Origin: Candidatus Omnitrophota bacterium
GTDB lineage: Bacteria; Omnitrophota; Koll11; Zapsychrales; Aceulaceae
DNA length: 12,934 bases
Direction of reading: 5' to 3'
Assembly: GCA_029931885.1 (NCBI GenBank)
Contig: JAOZRJ010000020.1
Location: forward strand, 1 to 12,934
Under the pieces are notes generated by a model. The model had not been told where the DNA came from. It ran no database searches and was given only the letters and a program-made list of their open reading frames with translations. The stretch's first letter is position 1. Every line of letters begins with the position of its first letter. Below are positions 6,601 to 12,934 of the stretch, piece after piece. Position numbers and translations under genes: made by a program.

Positions 6601-7139
6601 AATTTTGTGGTTCCGAATTTCTCCTGTGCTTTAGAATAAACCCTATTCCAAAATTTATCGCCCAATTCATTTTCTGGATAGGTTAGTGAAGAGGTTAGCT
6701 GTTTTAAAATATAATCTTGAGCAAGCATATCCCTGCCCATTTCAGTATTCTCTAGCCCTGCAGCAATAATCTTATCTTTTTCATATGGAGAAAGATTTAC
6801 CCACATTTCCTTTTCTGGAACTGTCAATGTCGCCATAAAGTAACGAATAAGCCTACCAGATTCTTTTTCTAGCGCTTCTCCTTCAAGATTATCGTCACCA
6901 GCATCAACAATAAAATCGAATTGTAACGGATTATCTGGATAAATTGTAAGAGCCTTAATAATGACTGAAGTAAAAGCACAGCTTTTTCCAATCATTGTTC
7001 CAGCTTGAGGAAGATTAAATGCTCCTTGAGCATATAGACCTGAAGGTAATATGCTTAAGCTTAAGAACACAATAACAGTACACAAAGCAACTGCCCTTAT
7101 TGGTAATCTAAATTTTTGTCTTTTTTGAAATATGTTCAT
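3687..7139 (-). CDS. Large exported-type fusion protein with a sucrose-phosphate-synthase-like GT4 glycosyltransferase
   Basis: 1150 aa from the ATG at 7139. A frame-upstream ATG at 7202 would add 21 mostly hydrophobic residues; I prefer 7139 because it gives a normal signal peptide (basic KRQKFRLPIR, hydrophobic core, cleavage near LYAQ at residue 38). Residues ~43-355 form a module I associate with Omnitrophota secreted proteins (LPQAGTM, NPLQFDFIVDAGD, VNLSPYEKDKI, GRDMLAQDY, EVNEGKNFSKLRQIYNSMI, PRKYFSGG). Residues ~365-620 are unrecognised and helical. Residues ~627-1080 are a GT4 enzyme of sucrose-phosphate synthase type: LHGF (635-638), DTGGQ (650-654), VHTVHSLG (772-779), SRLDEKKN (897-904), and the EX7E pair E990/E998 in FTEPFGLMNIEA. 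Residues ~1095-1150 carry GGIDFN and VIVNIQPV, another Omnitrophota-style end. The donor and acceptor are unknown; true SPS uses UDP-glucose and fructose 6-phosphate. A signal peptide on such an enzyme is unexpected. Confidence 0.85.
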   Translation of the reverse strand: MNIFQKRQKFRLPIRAVALCTVIVFLSLSILPSGLYAQGAFNLPQAGTMIGKSCAFTSVIIKALTIYPDNPLQFDFIVDAGDDNLEGEALEKESGRLIRYFMATLTVPEKEMWVNLSPYEKDKIIAAGLENTEMGRDMLAQDYILKQLTSSLTYPENELGDKFWNRVYSKAQEKFGTTKLPSNVFIKIWIVPEKAVVYVDGNNIFVIESHLKVMLERDYLAQENNVIGANHIIGDVNSKNIEELSDISQEVARNILLPEIEKEVNEGKNFSKLRQIYNSMILATWYKKNLRESLLGQVYVDQNKAQGITIKDKQVKQRIYNQYLETFKKGVYDYIKIDYNQTSHQAIPRKYFSGGENFEGLGEILEIKQDQEEEWRNRNKGRALKRIRTRNELIKESSSSALHSQVLTSNDTLARKAFKYFQQAKNILLLSEQESISFNDIAQQVDFTKITLNIVKERGPPSVRLRNGEIVFNASLGDDNALILSRELFRQALKEEISKKRKEEVFTESVQQKVVNDFYRLTLKDALQNDEDLILAYKAAGYLTDFGKDIVEELVMILKDKNIDYFTGIHTALTLWKIKSDNIEANKAVQSYREKYPIFNEAINLLENYESLDEQAPVSIEGQSEKGKYITLLSLHGFIKNDQKLAIDPDTGGQITYVMELARALGKLPGVDRVDLITRLIPEFEGTETPEYSQVVEPLSSDGKVNIVRIPFAGEKYKLKQYLWPNIKEFTDNFVEYLQEQKRFPDVVWTNYADAGLAGAMLSKKIKGLTNVHTVHSLGLPKMANMATRETIEELDNNIHILTRIIGEEIHFTSPVGVFTNTKQESIDQIGMYINAPGDRVTPVPPGANLVKYAYEVTDLKEKNDPRRVKVIELLERETSDQLPEKRQALAPVAIYSRLDEKKNYYGLIDAYGQNSDIQEKANLYLGLPNIPSKLQGEEKRIYEKMVQMINDYGIKDKVVFSTAGVLYMPEVYRWLVDKRGVFAQMAFTEPFGLMNIEARAVGVPVVSTDNGGPLESIHDGIDGFLVNVRDPKAVGEAIYKILNDDELWNQFSVKGREDVFKRYTWDKTAQRGATVANQIKNNNVSVAGNNQDVGGIDFNSAMFDLETRQASDKFLPSLDFTSFSNTAIAGVFSVIVNIQPVINSQILFE

Positions 7140-7212
7140 AAGTAAATATAAGCCTATAAATATATATAAGTATATATTATTTTGTGGACAAATGCTATTC
7201 ATCGAAGAATAA

Positions 7213-7218
7213 ATTATA
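7213..7218 (-). promoter_or_regulatory. Possible -10 box for the large protein gene
   Basis: A perfect TATAAT lies on the minus strand at 7213-7218 without a convincing -35 at 17 bp. It would start transcription near 7206, about 67 nt before the preferred ATG at 7139 but only a few bases before the alternative ATG at 7202. A second candidate, TTGTCC-17-TATATA, lies between 7190 and 7150 in the same A/T-rich leader. Neither start has a Shine-Dalgarno, so the promoter and start remain undecided. Confidence 0.35.
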
Positions 7219-7264
7219 TCTAAAGTTTACCCCTCTAAGATCATGCACGACAAAGGGTTACAGG

Positions 7265-7294
7265 CAAGAAAAGGGTCGCCTAAAAAGGCGGCCC
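7265..7294 (-). terminator. Intrinsic terminator after the carbonic-anhydrase-like gene
   Basis: On the minus strand an 8-bp G/C-rich stem (GGGCCGCC at 7287-7294 with GGCGACCC at 7273-7280, one G-U pair) encloses a six-base loop and is followed by TTTTCTT. It begins 35 bases after the stop of the gene ending at 7329, so it should close the Na/Pi transporter operon and isolate the large protein gene as a separate unit. Confidence 0.85.
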
Positions 7295-7328
7295 CCATAA
7301 ACTCTTATTTTTTTATCTACGATTGCAT

Positions 7329-7712
7329 TTACTCAATAGCGCTTGGGGCAAAATTTTCATCTAGCCACACCGCAATAATCTTATCTACAGAAAATCCCCA
7401 CCCGGCAACAACCTTTACCGCCTTTTTTAAGTGATCCTTTTGAACCTCTTCGGTCTCAGGGTTTCCTGCGCAATCATAATGGCCAACAACCGCAATAGCC
7501 TTTGAAGCGTGCTTCTCTACGGAAATCTCTATTCTCTTTTTCAAAGATTCAATCAAACTTATATCATTATTTTCTGCTAATATCTTATTGGGCCCAGGCT
7601 CTGTAATCATATCAACATAATCAACGCCAAAACTCTTCTCTATAAATTCTAAAATTGGCTTTTGAGCGCGTCCATCCATACAATTTATTGCAGTAGCAAA
7701 TTTCTTATTCAT
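7329..7712 (-). CDS. Small beta-carbonic-anhydrase-like protein
   Basis: 127 aa, much shorter than the ~200-220 aa of standard beta-class carbonic anhydrases. The zinc-site residues are all in place: C11 and D13-R15 in NCMDGR, H78 and C81 in GHYDCAGNP, matching the CxDxR and HxxC motifs of the beta class. The middle segment that usually lies between them is shortened, and the C-terminal helix ends at WLDENFAPSAIE. It may hydrate CO2 in the cytosol or be one of the minimal carbonic-anhydrase-fold proteins of unknown activity. The ATG at 7712 has AGGAAAG upstream. It starts 26 nt after the Na/Pi-PhoU gene and before a terminator, so the two are probably co-transcribed. What links it to phosphate transport is not evident. 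The fold is confident, the activity is not. Confidence 0.82.
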   Translation of the reverse strand: MNKKFATAINCMDGRAQKPILEFIEKSFGVDYVDMITEPGPNKILAENNDISLIESLKKRIEISVEKHASKAIAVVGHYDCAGNPETEEVQKDHLKKAVKVVAGWGFSVDKIIAVWLDENFAPSAIE

Positions 7713-7738
7713 ATTATCTTTCCTAAGCTATAGTAAGA

Positions 7739-9430
7739 TTAAACGCTTGCTTTTACTTTTGCGTCTTTTTTCTCAATCACCTTCCACCTCATGCCACCTA
7801 CAATACCCTGAGAAACATTATAAAGATGATCACCAACCTTCTCAAGATTATCGACAAAATCAAGAAACACAATACCAGATTTGATATTACAGCTTCCCTC
7901 GTTCAAACGTCTGACGTGCGATTTCTTAAGGTCAATCTGAAACTTATTCATACGTTTCTCACGTTCAAGCACATTCTTAGCAAGATCCAAATCATTTTTA
8001 CCCAAAGCCAATTCTGTTTCTAACGACATACTATAAAGCTCGTTCCACATTAAAGTTAACTCTCTAATTGCTTCATCTGTAAATGGAAGTTTCTTCTCAC
8101 ATTTGCGCTCAGAAAGCTCTATAATATTTTCGGAGTGATCACCAACCCTTTCAACATCATTAACAATATGAATTAAAACCGGCAACTCCTCGGACTGGGA
8201 TTGAGTCAAGTTTCTTTGAGAAAGCTCAACTAAGTACTGAGTTATCTCTGATTGAAGATTGTCAACAGCCTCCTCAAGTTCTTGTATTACCTCTATCTTT
8301 TTTAAATCATTTTTTAGAAAACTATCAACAGCAACTGAAACAGACTGAGAAGCTATGCCGAGCATTCGAACCGTCTCTTTTTGTGCCTGAGCAAACGCGA
8401 TAGAAGGCGTTTCAAGCAAATTCCTTTCCAAATATTGCGGTCCTACCTCAATAGCGCCTTTTTTCTTAGGAACAATTCGTATGCAAATCCTTTCTAATGC
8501 GCCGATAAATGGCAAAAACGCCAAGGCGTTAAAAACATTAAAAAGACTGTGAGAAACAGCGATATAAAACATAACATTGGTAAGCGTAATCTCTCCGGGA
8601 ATAATAAATTCGATAAATCTTACAAACCACCCTGTGTACACAAAAAATAACATATACGAAACACCAACCACATTGAATACTGTGTGCGACATTGCAGCGC
8701 GTTTGGCATTGGTATTGCCCCCTACCGCGGCAAGCTGAGCAGTGATCGTTGTACCGATGTTATCACCAAGAATAATAGGAATAGCCGCAGGAAAAGAAAT
8801 TAGGCCGCTAAATGCCAGAACCTGAACAATAGCAATAGTCGCACTAGAGCTTTGCAGTAATACCGTAAAAATAATACCCGCCAAAACACCCAAAAGAGGA
8901 TTATCGCTAAAGGTAATAAAAAGATCTTTGATGTGTTGGCTTTCTTTTAAAGGCTCAAAGGCTTCCTTCATATAGCTTAAACCGACAAACAAAATACCAA
9001 ATCCCATCAGGATTTGCCCCCAGAACTTAGCATTTTTTGTTCTACCTAGTGAGCTTAAACAAAAACCAATAGCCACAATCGGAAGCGCGTAATGAGAAAT
9101 TTTAAAGACAGACATCGCTGATACAAGCCAAGCAGTAAAGGTTGTTCCGATATTAGCACCGATAATAACACTGATCGCTTGCTTGAGCGCAAGCAAGCCG
9201 GCGTTAACAAAACCAACAACCATAACGGTTGTAGCACTAGAAGACTGGATTAAGCAAGTCACGGCCGCCCCAACAAGCAATCCGACAATCGGGATCTTTG
9301 TTGCCATATGCAAAATATTTTTTAACCGATCACCGGCGACCTTTTTAAGCCCATCGGACATTGTCTTCATTCCGAAAAAGAAAAAAGCAAGGCCTCCCAT
9401 TAATAAAAATATTAATTCTTTCGTAATCAT
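7739..9430 (-). CDS. Na+/phosphate cotransporter family protein with C-terminal PhoU domain
   Basis: 563 aa inner-membrane protein. Two inverted Na/Pi-cotransporter repeats are visible, each with the QSSSAT signature and a following GxNIGTT: QSSSATT 62-68 with GANIGTT 91-97, and QSSSAT 193-198 with GDNIGTT 222-228. Around eight to nine hydrophobic segments run up to about residue 315 (the first is LIFLLMGGLAFFFFG). From about 345 to 545 there is a helical PhoU-like domain with two repeats (VNDVERVGDHSENIIELSE and VDNLEKVGDHLYNVSQGI), typical of the YjbB/NptA-PhoU fusions. It should move phosphate with sodium, inward or as an efflux valve, with PhoU controlling it. The ATG at 9430 has GAAGGGA just upstream and a good promoter about 60 bases back. 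The carbonic-anhydrase-like gene follows in the same operon. Length and motifs are normal for the family. Confidence 0.94.
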   Translation of the reverse strand: MITKELIFLLMGGLAFFFFGMKTMSDGLKKVAGDRLKNILHMATKIPIVGLLVGAAVTCLIQSSSATTVMVVGFVNAGLLALKQAISVIIGANIGTTFTAWLVSAMSVFKISHYALPIVAIGFCLSSLGRTKNAKFWGQILMGFGILFVGLSYMKEAFEPLKESQHIKDLFITFSDNPLLGVLAGIIFTVLLQSSSATIAIVQVLAFSGLISFPAAIPIILGDNIGTTITAQLAAVGGNTNAKRAAMSHTVFNVVGVSYMLFFVYTGWFVRFIEFIIPGEITLTNVMFYIAVSHSLFNVFNALAFLPFIGALERICIRIVPKKKGAIEVGPQYLERNLLETPSIAFAQAQKETVRMLGIASQSVSVAVDSFLKNDLKKIEVIQELEEAVDNLQSEITQYLVELSQRNLTQSQSEELPVLIHIVNDVERVGDHSENIIELSERKCEKKLPFTDEAIRELTLMWNELYSMSLETELALGKNDLDLAKNVLEREKRMNKFQIDLKKSHVRRLNEGSCNIKSGIVFLDFVDNLEKVGDHLYNVSQGIVGGMRWKVIEKKDAKVKASV

Positions 9431-9492
9431 AAGTCCCTTCGTTTGTAATATAGTCTACACATAAGAAAAGTTTGCTTCTAGATTTCAGCAGA

Positions 9493-9521
9493 ATTCTAAC
9501 ATATCAAAAGGATGAGGGCAA
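9493..9521 (-). promoter_or_regulatory. Predicted promoter for the Na/Pi transporter operon
   Basis: On the minus strand TTGCCC (9516-9521, four of six -35 bases) is 17 bp from TAGAAT (9493-9498, five of six), with TGT immediately before the -10 (extended -10). Transcription from about 9486 would leave a 55-nt leader containing GAAGGGA just before the ATG at 9430. Confidence 0.6.
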
Positions 9522-9554
9522 GAAATTAATAAGTATTTTTTTGCGTACAATTGG

Positions 9555-9582
9555 AAGGGACGCTTAATAAAAAGCGGCCCTT
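9555..9582. terminator. Hairpin terminator between the small membrane protein and the Na/Pi transporter
   Basis: AAGGGACGCTT (9555-9565) and AAGCGGCCCTT (9572-9582) form an 11-bp stem with one mismatch and a six-base loop, 64 bases after the stop of the gene ending at 9647. The T run (TTTTTT) is on the plus-strand side; on the minus strand only CCCTTCC follows, so it ends minus-strand transcripts less typically. Its position between a gene and the next promoter still makes a terminator the likeliest role. Confidence 0.6.
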
Positions 9583-9646
9583 TTTTAAAACCGGTTATAC
9601 ACATAAAAACCCAAAAAAGTAGACAAAACTTTTTGCATAAAATATT

Positions 9647-10036
9647 CTATCCTACTGTAAACCCAAGAAAAGTTAATACAGCGCCGAAGATAAGCACGCC
9701 AATTGATTGAATCATTAATAAATTTTCATTCTTTTGATAAATCTGCATAAACTTAAATACCGTATTTGGAAAAATGATTATCCAGATACCTTTGATAAGT
9801 GCAAGCCAACCAATAATTGTAATTATCACAATCCAATGAGGCACCCATATATTATGGAGCAAAATAAGTGTAATACCAAAAATAAGGGAAGCTACTCCAC
9901 CGTAAAAAAGTAAAGCCGTATTCTTGCAAAAATCTTCCAGCACTTGCTGAAAAGTTTTACGGTTTAAGACAAGACCTGCTCCAACAACCAGATAACACAA
10001 TCCCAAAATCCTAGCTATAAATACCGAAAGATTCAT
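9647..10036 (-). CDS. Small integral membrane protein of unknown function, four TM helices
   Basis: 129 aa, predominantly hydrophobic, with four membrane segments at about residues 5-25, 42-60, 66-90 and 107-127. Visible features are SVFIARILGLCYLVVGAGLVLN, FYGGVASLIFGITLILLHN, WVPHWIVIITIIGWLALIKG and a C-terminal IQSIGVLIFGAVLTFLGF. I recall similar uncharacterised small proteins (ARILG..., DF.KN.AL, HN.WV..W.VIIT.IGW.ALIKG) in Omnitrophota and candidate phyla, but know no function. The start is well supported: ATG at 10036 preceded by AAGGAGGA at five bases, with a TGATATAAT extended -10 box 22-30 bases upstream. It is a separate unit between BaiN and the Na/Pi operon. Confidence 0.85.
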   Translation of the reverse strand: MNLSVFIARILGLCYLVVGAGLVLNRKTFQQVLEDFCKNTALLFYGGVASLIFGITLILLHNIWVPHWIVIITIIGWLALIKGIWIIIFPNTVFKFMQIYQKNENLLMIQSIGVLIFGAVLTFLGFTVG

Positions 10037-10057
10037 CTTGTCCTCCTTTTTAAAGCA

Positions 10058-10066
10058 TTATATCAC
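10058..10066 (-). promoter_or_regulatory. Extended -10 promoter and strong RBS for the small membrane protein
   Basis: The minus strand reads TGA followed by a perfect TATAAT (10058-10063). The predicted start near 10051 leaves a leader of about 15 nt that contains AAGGAGGA (10040-10048). No good -35 is visible at 16-18 bp, which is common for extended -10 promoters. Confidence 0.5.
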
Positions 10067-10151
10067 GAAACTAAAACTCTATACCTTAATGATTGCTTAA
10101 AATATTATGCTCCTGTGATTGGCCGTTACAGGTGAGAATTTAAACAGTCCT

Positions 10152-11387
10152 TTATAAATTATCTCCACAAACCCAGCCGGTTGAAAATGCTGCCTGCATA
10201 TTATATCCGCCGGTTTTGGCGTCAATATCAATTACCTCGCCAACAAAATAAAGCCCGGAAACAAGTTTTGACTCCATTGTCTTAGGGTTAATTTCTTTTG
10301 TGTTGATGCCTCCCACTGTAACAATGCCGTCTCTGATCGGCATTACTCCCTCTACAGTTAAGCGCAGATCAAACAGGCCTTCGATCATTCTCTTTCTTTC
10401 CTGCACCGTAACTTGACTTGCTGTTTTCTTCGAATCAAGGCCACAATATTTAAAAAATCCCTCAATCATATTTAGCGGCAAAAGATTTTTGAATACACTC
10501 TTTATACTTTTCTTGTGTTTTCCGCTAAACTCCCGCAAAAGCCTTGCGTTTAATGTTTTATTATCCAGCGCCGGTTTAAAATTAATCCCAACCGTCACAT
10601 CCTTACTTTTTTTTAAGGCGTCATAAATGACAGAGCTAATATCAAGAACAATTGGGCCCGATATACCGTAATGAGTAAAGAGCATTTCGCCAAAACGATC
10701 ATCCATTTTTTTTGTTTCGACAAAAAGCGTCAGGCGAACGTTTTTTAAGGCTATTCCTTGCCAATCTCTGATAAATTTTTCCTTAATGCGTACTGGAACG
10801 AGCGCCGGGCTCAAAGGCATGATCTTGTGGCCAAACCCCTCTGCAATTTTGTATCCGTCTCCGCTTGAACCTGTAAGAGGATAAGAAAGGCCGCCTGTAG
10901 CAACGACTACTTTTCCGGCCTTAAAAGATTTATTAGAATGCGTCAAGACTCCTTTGACCACTTCATTTTCAACCAAAATCTTTTGCACGCGCTCGTTAAG
11001 AATAACTTTAATATTTTCGTTTTTCAGTCTTGTCTTTAAAACGTCTAAAACGTCAGCCGCTTTATCGCTTTCAGGAAAAACCCTGCCGCCTCTCTCAACT
11101 TTGGTTTTAAGCTTGGAGTTTTCAAAGAATGAAATTAGATCAATATTAAAGAATTTTGCAAAGGCATTTCGAAGGAAGTTACGCGAAGCAGAAAACTTAT
11201 TTAAAAATTCTGTAATATTGCAAGAATTAGTGAGATTGCACCTACCTTTTCCTGAAAGAAGAAGTTTCTTACCCAAAGAGTTGTTTCGTTCAATAAGCAA
11301 AACTTTTCTTTTATTTTCAGCAGCAACAATTGCAGCCATCATTCCAGATGGTCCTGCACCGACTATAATTACATCAAATTCTTTCAT
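10152..11387 (-). CDS. BaiN/HI0933 family FAD-dependent oxidoreductase
   Basis: 411 aa, the normal length for the HI0933/YhiN/BaiN group of cytosolic flavoproteins. The N-terminal Rossmann fold reads VIIVGAGPSGMMAA, with GxGxxG at residues 10-15, then the acidic end of strand 2 in LLIERN. The family block GKKLLLSGKGRCNLTN follows near residues 39-54, then RVFPESDKAADVLDVL near 102-117, VVATGGLSYPLTGSSGDGY in mid-protein, and a C-terminal FAD block GLYFVGEVIDIDAKTGGYN near 381-399. Members are annotated as NAD(P)/FAD-dependent oxidoreductases or aminoacetone-oxidase-like; one, BaiN of Clostridium, acts in bile acid dehydroxylation, and the general substrate is unknown. The ATG at 11387 opens directly on the Rossmann strand, but no Shine-Dalgarno is visible. 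It lies 29 nt after the antiporter stop, probably the same operon and perhaps translationally coupled. Confidence 0.92.
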   Translation of the reverse strand: MKEFDVIIVGAGPSGMMAAIVAAENKRKVLLIERNNSLGKKLLLSGKGRCNLTNSCNITEFLNKFSASRNFLRNAFAKFFNIDLISFFENSKLKTKVERGGRVFPESDKAADVLDVLKTRLKNENIKVILNERVQKILVENEVVKGVLTHSNKSFKAGKVVVATGGLSYPLTGSSGDGYKIAEGFGHKIMPLSPALVPVRIKEKFIRDWQGIALKNVRLTLFVETKKMDDRFGEMLFTHYGISGPIVLDISSVIYDALKKSKDVTVGINFKPALDNKTLNARLLREFSGKHKKSIKSVFKNLLPLNMIEGFFKYCGLDSKKTASQVTVQERKRMIEGLFDLRLTVEGVMPIRDGIVTVGGINTKEINPKTMESKLVSGLYFVGEVIDIDAKTGGYNMQAAFSTGWVCGDNL

Positions 11388-11412
11388 AATGGGAAAAATT
11401 TAAAATTGCTGT

Positions 11413-11433
11413 CTAATCAAAAAGGTTGATTAG
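11413..11433. repeat. Perfect 8-bp inverted repeat spanning the antiporter stop codon
   Basis: CTAATCAA (11413-11420) and TTGATTAG (11426-11433) form a perfect 8-bp stem with a five-base loop. On the minus strand the antiporter's last codons and its TGA stop (11417-11419) fall inside it. No T run follows on the minus strand, so it is a poor terminator; it may protect an mRNA end or tune expression of baiN downstream. Confidence 0.4.
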
Positions 11434-12934
11434 CTTTTTGCTCAACTTCCAACTGCTTTCCTGCAATAAGTTGATAAAAAATTCTTTCTTCCAGCCCTCC
11501 GACAACAATATCATCTTTGTCTACGATTGGTATAAAATCAATATGATATTTATCAAAAAGTTCCTTTGCTTCTAGCGCAGATGCCGTTAACGCTATTTTA
11601 ATCTTAACCGGCTCAAAAATATCATCAGCTAAAACAAAATCACTAACATCCTTATCTCTGAATATCTGCCTGATGCTATCAATACTAATTACCCCTTTAA
11701 GCTTGTTGCCTTTTCCGACAACAGGATAATAGAAATAAGGATATTTGCTGAAAATCTTTATAACTTCTTCCAAAGGTGTACTTTCTTTTATTAAAGGAAA
11801 ATCATCTCCAATAAATTCTTTAATTTCTATCTTTTCAATTATATCTTCTTCTGTAATATTTCGCCCAGCCTCCCCTGATTTTGATACCGCATATTTTACG
11901 CAAGAAGGCCCTATAAGCTGGACAACAAGAGTTGTTGAAGTAATCACAACAATAAAAATGTTAGCTAGGTTCTCCGGCAAAAAACTCGCTGCGACAATAG
12001 ATAACCCGATAGCAACGCCTGCCTGGCTAAAAAGACAAAAAGGAAGATATTTCTGAACGGATCTAGGCGCTCTTGAAATGTGCGCCCCAAAAAATGCCCC
12101 TGACATCTTTCCGATAGTACGGCTAAAAAGATAAAGAAGTATAAAACCAAGTGCTATGGGGCTCGTTTGGGCTAGGTTTAACTTAGCTCCTATTAAAACA
12201 AAGAATAAAATAAAAATAGGTGCTGCAATGCCCTCGGTCAACTTAAAAATATCTTTTGATATGTGCGGAGCACGATTAACAACGGTTGTCCCGAGAACCA
12301 TGGCAGCCAACAACATGCTTACATTAATAGCCAAAGATAATCCGAGCACAAAAAGAACAGTACCTATCAAGAAGGCCAAGGTTCTATCTTTCTGATGATA
12401 TTTATTTAACATCTTAACAAGAATTAAGCCGGAAATTACTCCAACAATAATTGCACCGCAGATTTCATAAATCGGATGCAGTAAAGCTAAAGACAAACTA
12501 TCGTGAGATATTCCAAGGATTCTTGTTGCAAGACTGGCTGAAATTGCAAAAAGCAAAATTGAAAGAGCATCATCAAGAGCCACAATTCCAAAAACTGTTG
12601 TCGTGAGCGGGCCTCGCGCTCTGTATTCCCAGAGAACATCTGTTGTGGCGGCAGGCGCTGTCGCAGAAGCAATTGATCCAAAAAGCAATCCTAACGCCCA
12701 TCCCAAATGTGCATCTTTTAAAAAATAAGTTCCAGCAAAACCAATTACAACCGTAACAAGTATAAAAGAAAACAATCCTTCAGAAAGCAGAATTGAAATA
12801 AATTGTTTCCCGTGGCGAGCGAATACACTTTTCTTTAATTCTCCACCGATCATAAAACCGATAAGCCCTAAAGCAAAATAAGTAAAGGGTTTTAAGACTG
12901 CTACCATTTCCCTATCAATAATTCTTGCGCCTGA
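11417..12934 (-). CDS. CPA2-type cation/proton antiporter with C-terminal CBS pair, 5' end outside window
   Basis: 505 aa are visible. The first in-window ATG (12907) is probably internal: nine further sense codons (SGARIIDRE) run to the window edge, and the following KPFTYFALGLIGFMIGGELK resembles the second membrane helix of CPA2 proteins, so the first helix lies beyond 12934. There are about ten hydrophobic segments up to ~335 (numbered from 12907), with the ion-binding DD pair at 112-113 in IVALDDALSI and AGVAIGLS in a later helix. Residues ~365-490 hold two CBS motifs (FPLIKESTPLEEVIKIFSKY and PVKIKIALTASALEAKELFD), a Bateman module that usually binds adenine nucleotides. It likely exchanges Na+ or K+ for H+ across the inner membrane, gated by nucleotide state. 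BaiN follows by 29 nt. Confidence 0.92.
   Translation of the reverse strand, partial: SGARIIDREMVAVLKPFTYFALGLIGFMIGGELKKSVFARHGKQFISILLSEGLFSFILVTVVIGFAGTYFLKDAHLGWALGLLFGSIASATAPAATTDVLWEYRARGPLTTTVFGIVALDDALSILLFAISASLATRILGISHDSLSLALLHPIYEICGAIIVGVISGLILVKMLNKYHQKDRTLAFLIGTVLFVLGLSLAINVSMLLAAMVLGTTVVNRAPHISKDIFKLTEGIAAPIFILFFVLIGAKLNLAQTSPIALGFILLYLFSRTIGKMSGAFFGAHISRAPRSVQKYLPFCLFSQAGVAIGLSIVAASFLPENLANIFIVVITSTTLVVQLIGPSCVKYAVSKSGEAGRNITEEDIIEKIEIKEFIGDDFPLIKESTPLEEVIKIFSKYPYFYYPVVGKGNKLKGVISIDSIRQIFRDKDVSDFVLADDIFEPVKIKIALTASALEAKELFDKYHIDFIPIVDKDDIVVGGLEERIFYQLIAGKQLEVEQKANQPF

Noticed and set aside
9055..9237. Small open frames in other frames of the Na/Pi transporter, the antiporter and baiN
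   Set aside because: They overlap strongly supported genes, have no ribosome binding sites and look compositionally like shadows of the membrane proteins.
10112..10132. CCTGT...ACAGG hairpin after baiN
   Set aside because: The 5-bp stem has a long loop and only a weak A/T stretch beyond, so I could not call it a terminator. How baiN transcription ends is not visible.

Overview
All recognisable genes in this AT-rich window lie on the minus strand, so transcription runs from the high coordinates towards position 1. No rRNA, tRNA, CRISPR array or insertion sequence was seen. The best clue to the organism is the large protein at 3687-7139. From memory, its signal peptide, its 'LPQAGTM ... NPLQFDFIVDAGD ... 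VNLSPYEKD' N-terminal module and its 'GGIDFN ... VIVNIQPV' C-terminal module are typical of secreted proteins of Candidatus Omnitrophota (OP3). The rest is a mixed housekeeping set that fits a Gram-negative-type bacterium of that kind.

Layout, in transcription order. (1) 12934-10152: a CPA2-type cation/proton antiporter with a C-terminal CBS pair, whose 5' end is cut by the window edge, followed 29 nt later by a BaiN/HI0933-type flavoprotein. (2) 10036-9647: a small four-helix membrane protein with its own extended -10 promoter and a strong ribosome binding site. (3) 9430-7329: a Na/Pi cotransporter-PhoU fusion with a good promoter, then a mini beta-carbonic-anhydrase-like protein, closed by an intrinsic terminator. 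(4) 7139-3687: the large Omnitrophota-type fusion protein carrying a sucrose-phosphate-synthase-like GT4 glycosyltransferase. (5) 3686-3291: a non-genic stretch with a promoter-bearing repeat, two 15-nt repeats, two decamers 20 bp apart and a possible 20-codon leader ORF. (6) 3290-856: a radical SAM protein, a DUF2161 PD-(D/E)XK protein and the S1-domain RNA-binding protein CvfB, closely spaced. (7) 761-1: the N-terminal half of glycerol kinase, running off the window.

The most interesting signals are two. The first is the architecture of the large glycosyltransferase: a cytosolic type of sugar-nucleotide enzyme inside an exported-protein scaffold. The second is a ~50-bp repeat present ahead of glpK and ahead of the radical SAM operon. 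Each copy contains the same promoter, TAGACA - 17 bp - TAGAAT with an upstream TGn. In the glpK copy the -10 box ends five bases before the ATG, and no Shine-Dalgarno is seen, so glpK may be made from a leaderless transcript. The same extended -10 style (TGn + TAGAAT or TATAAT) recurs ahead of the Na/Pi transporter and the small membrane protein. I did not find a clear new defence or mobile system.
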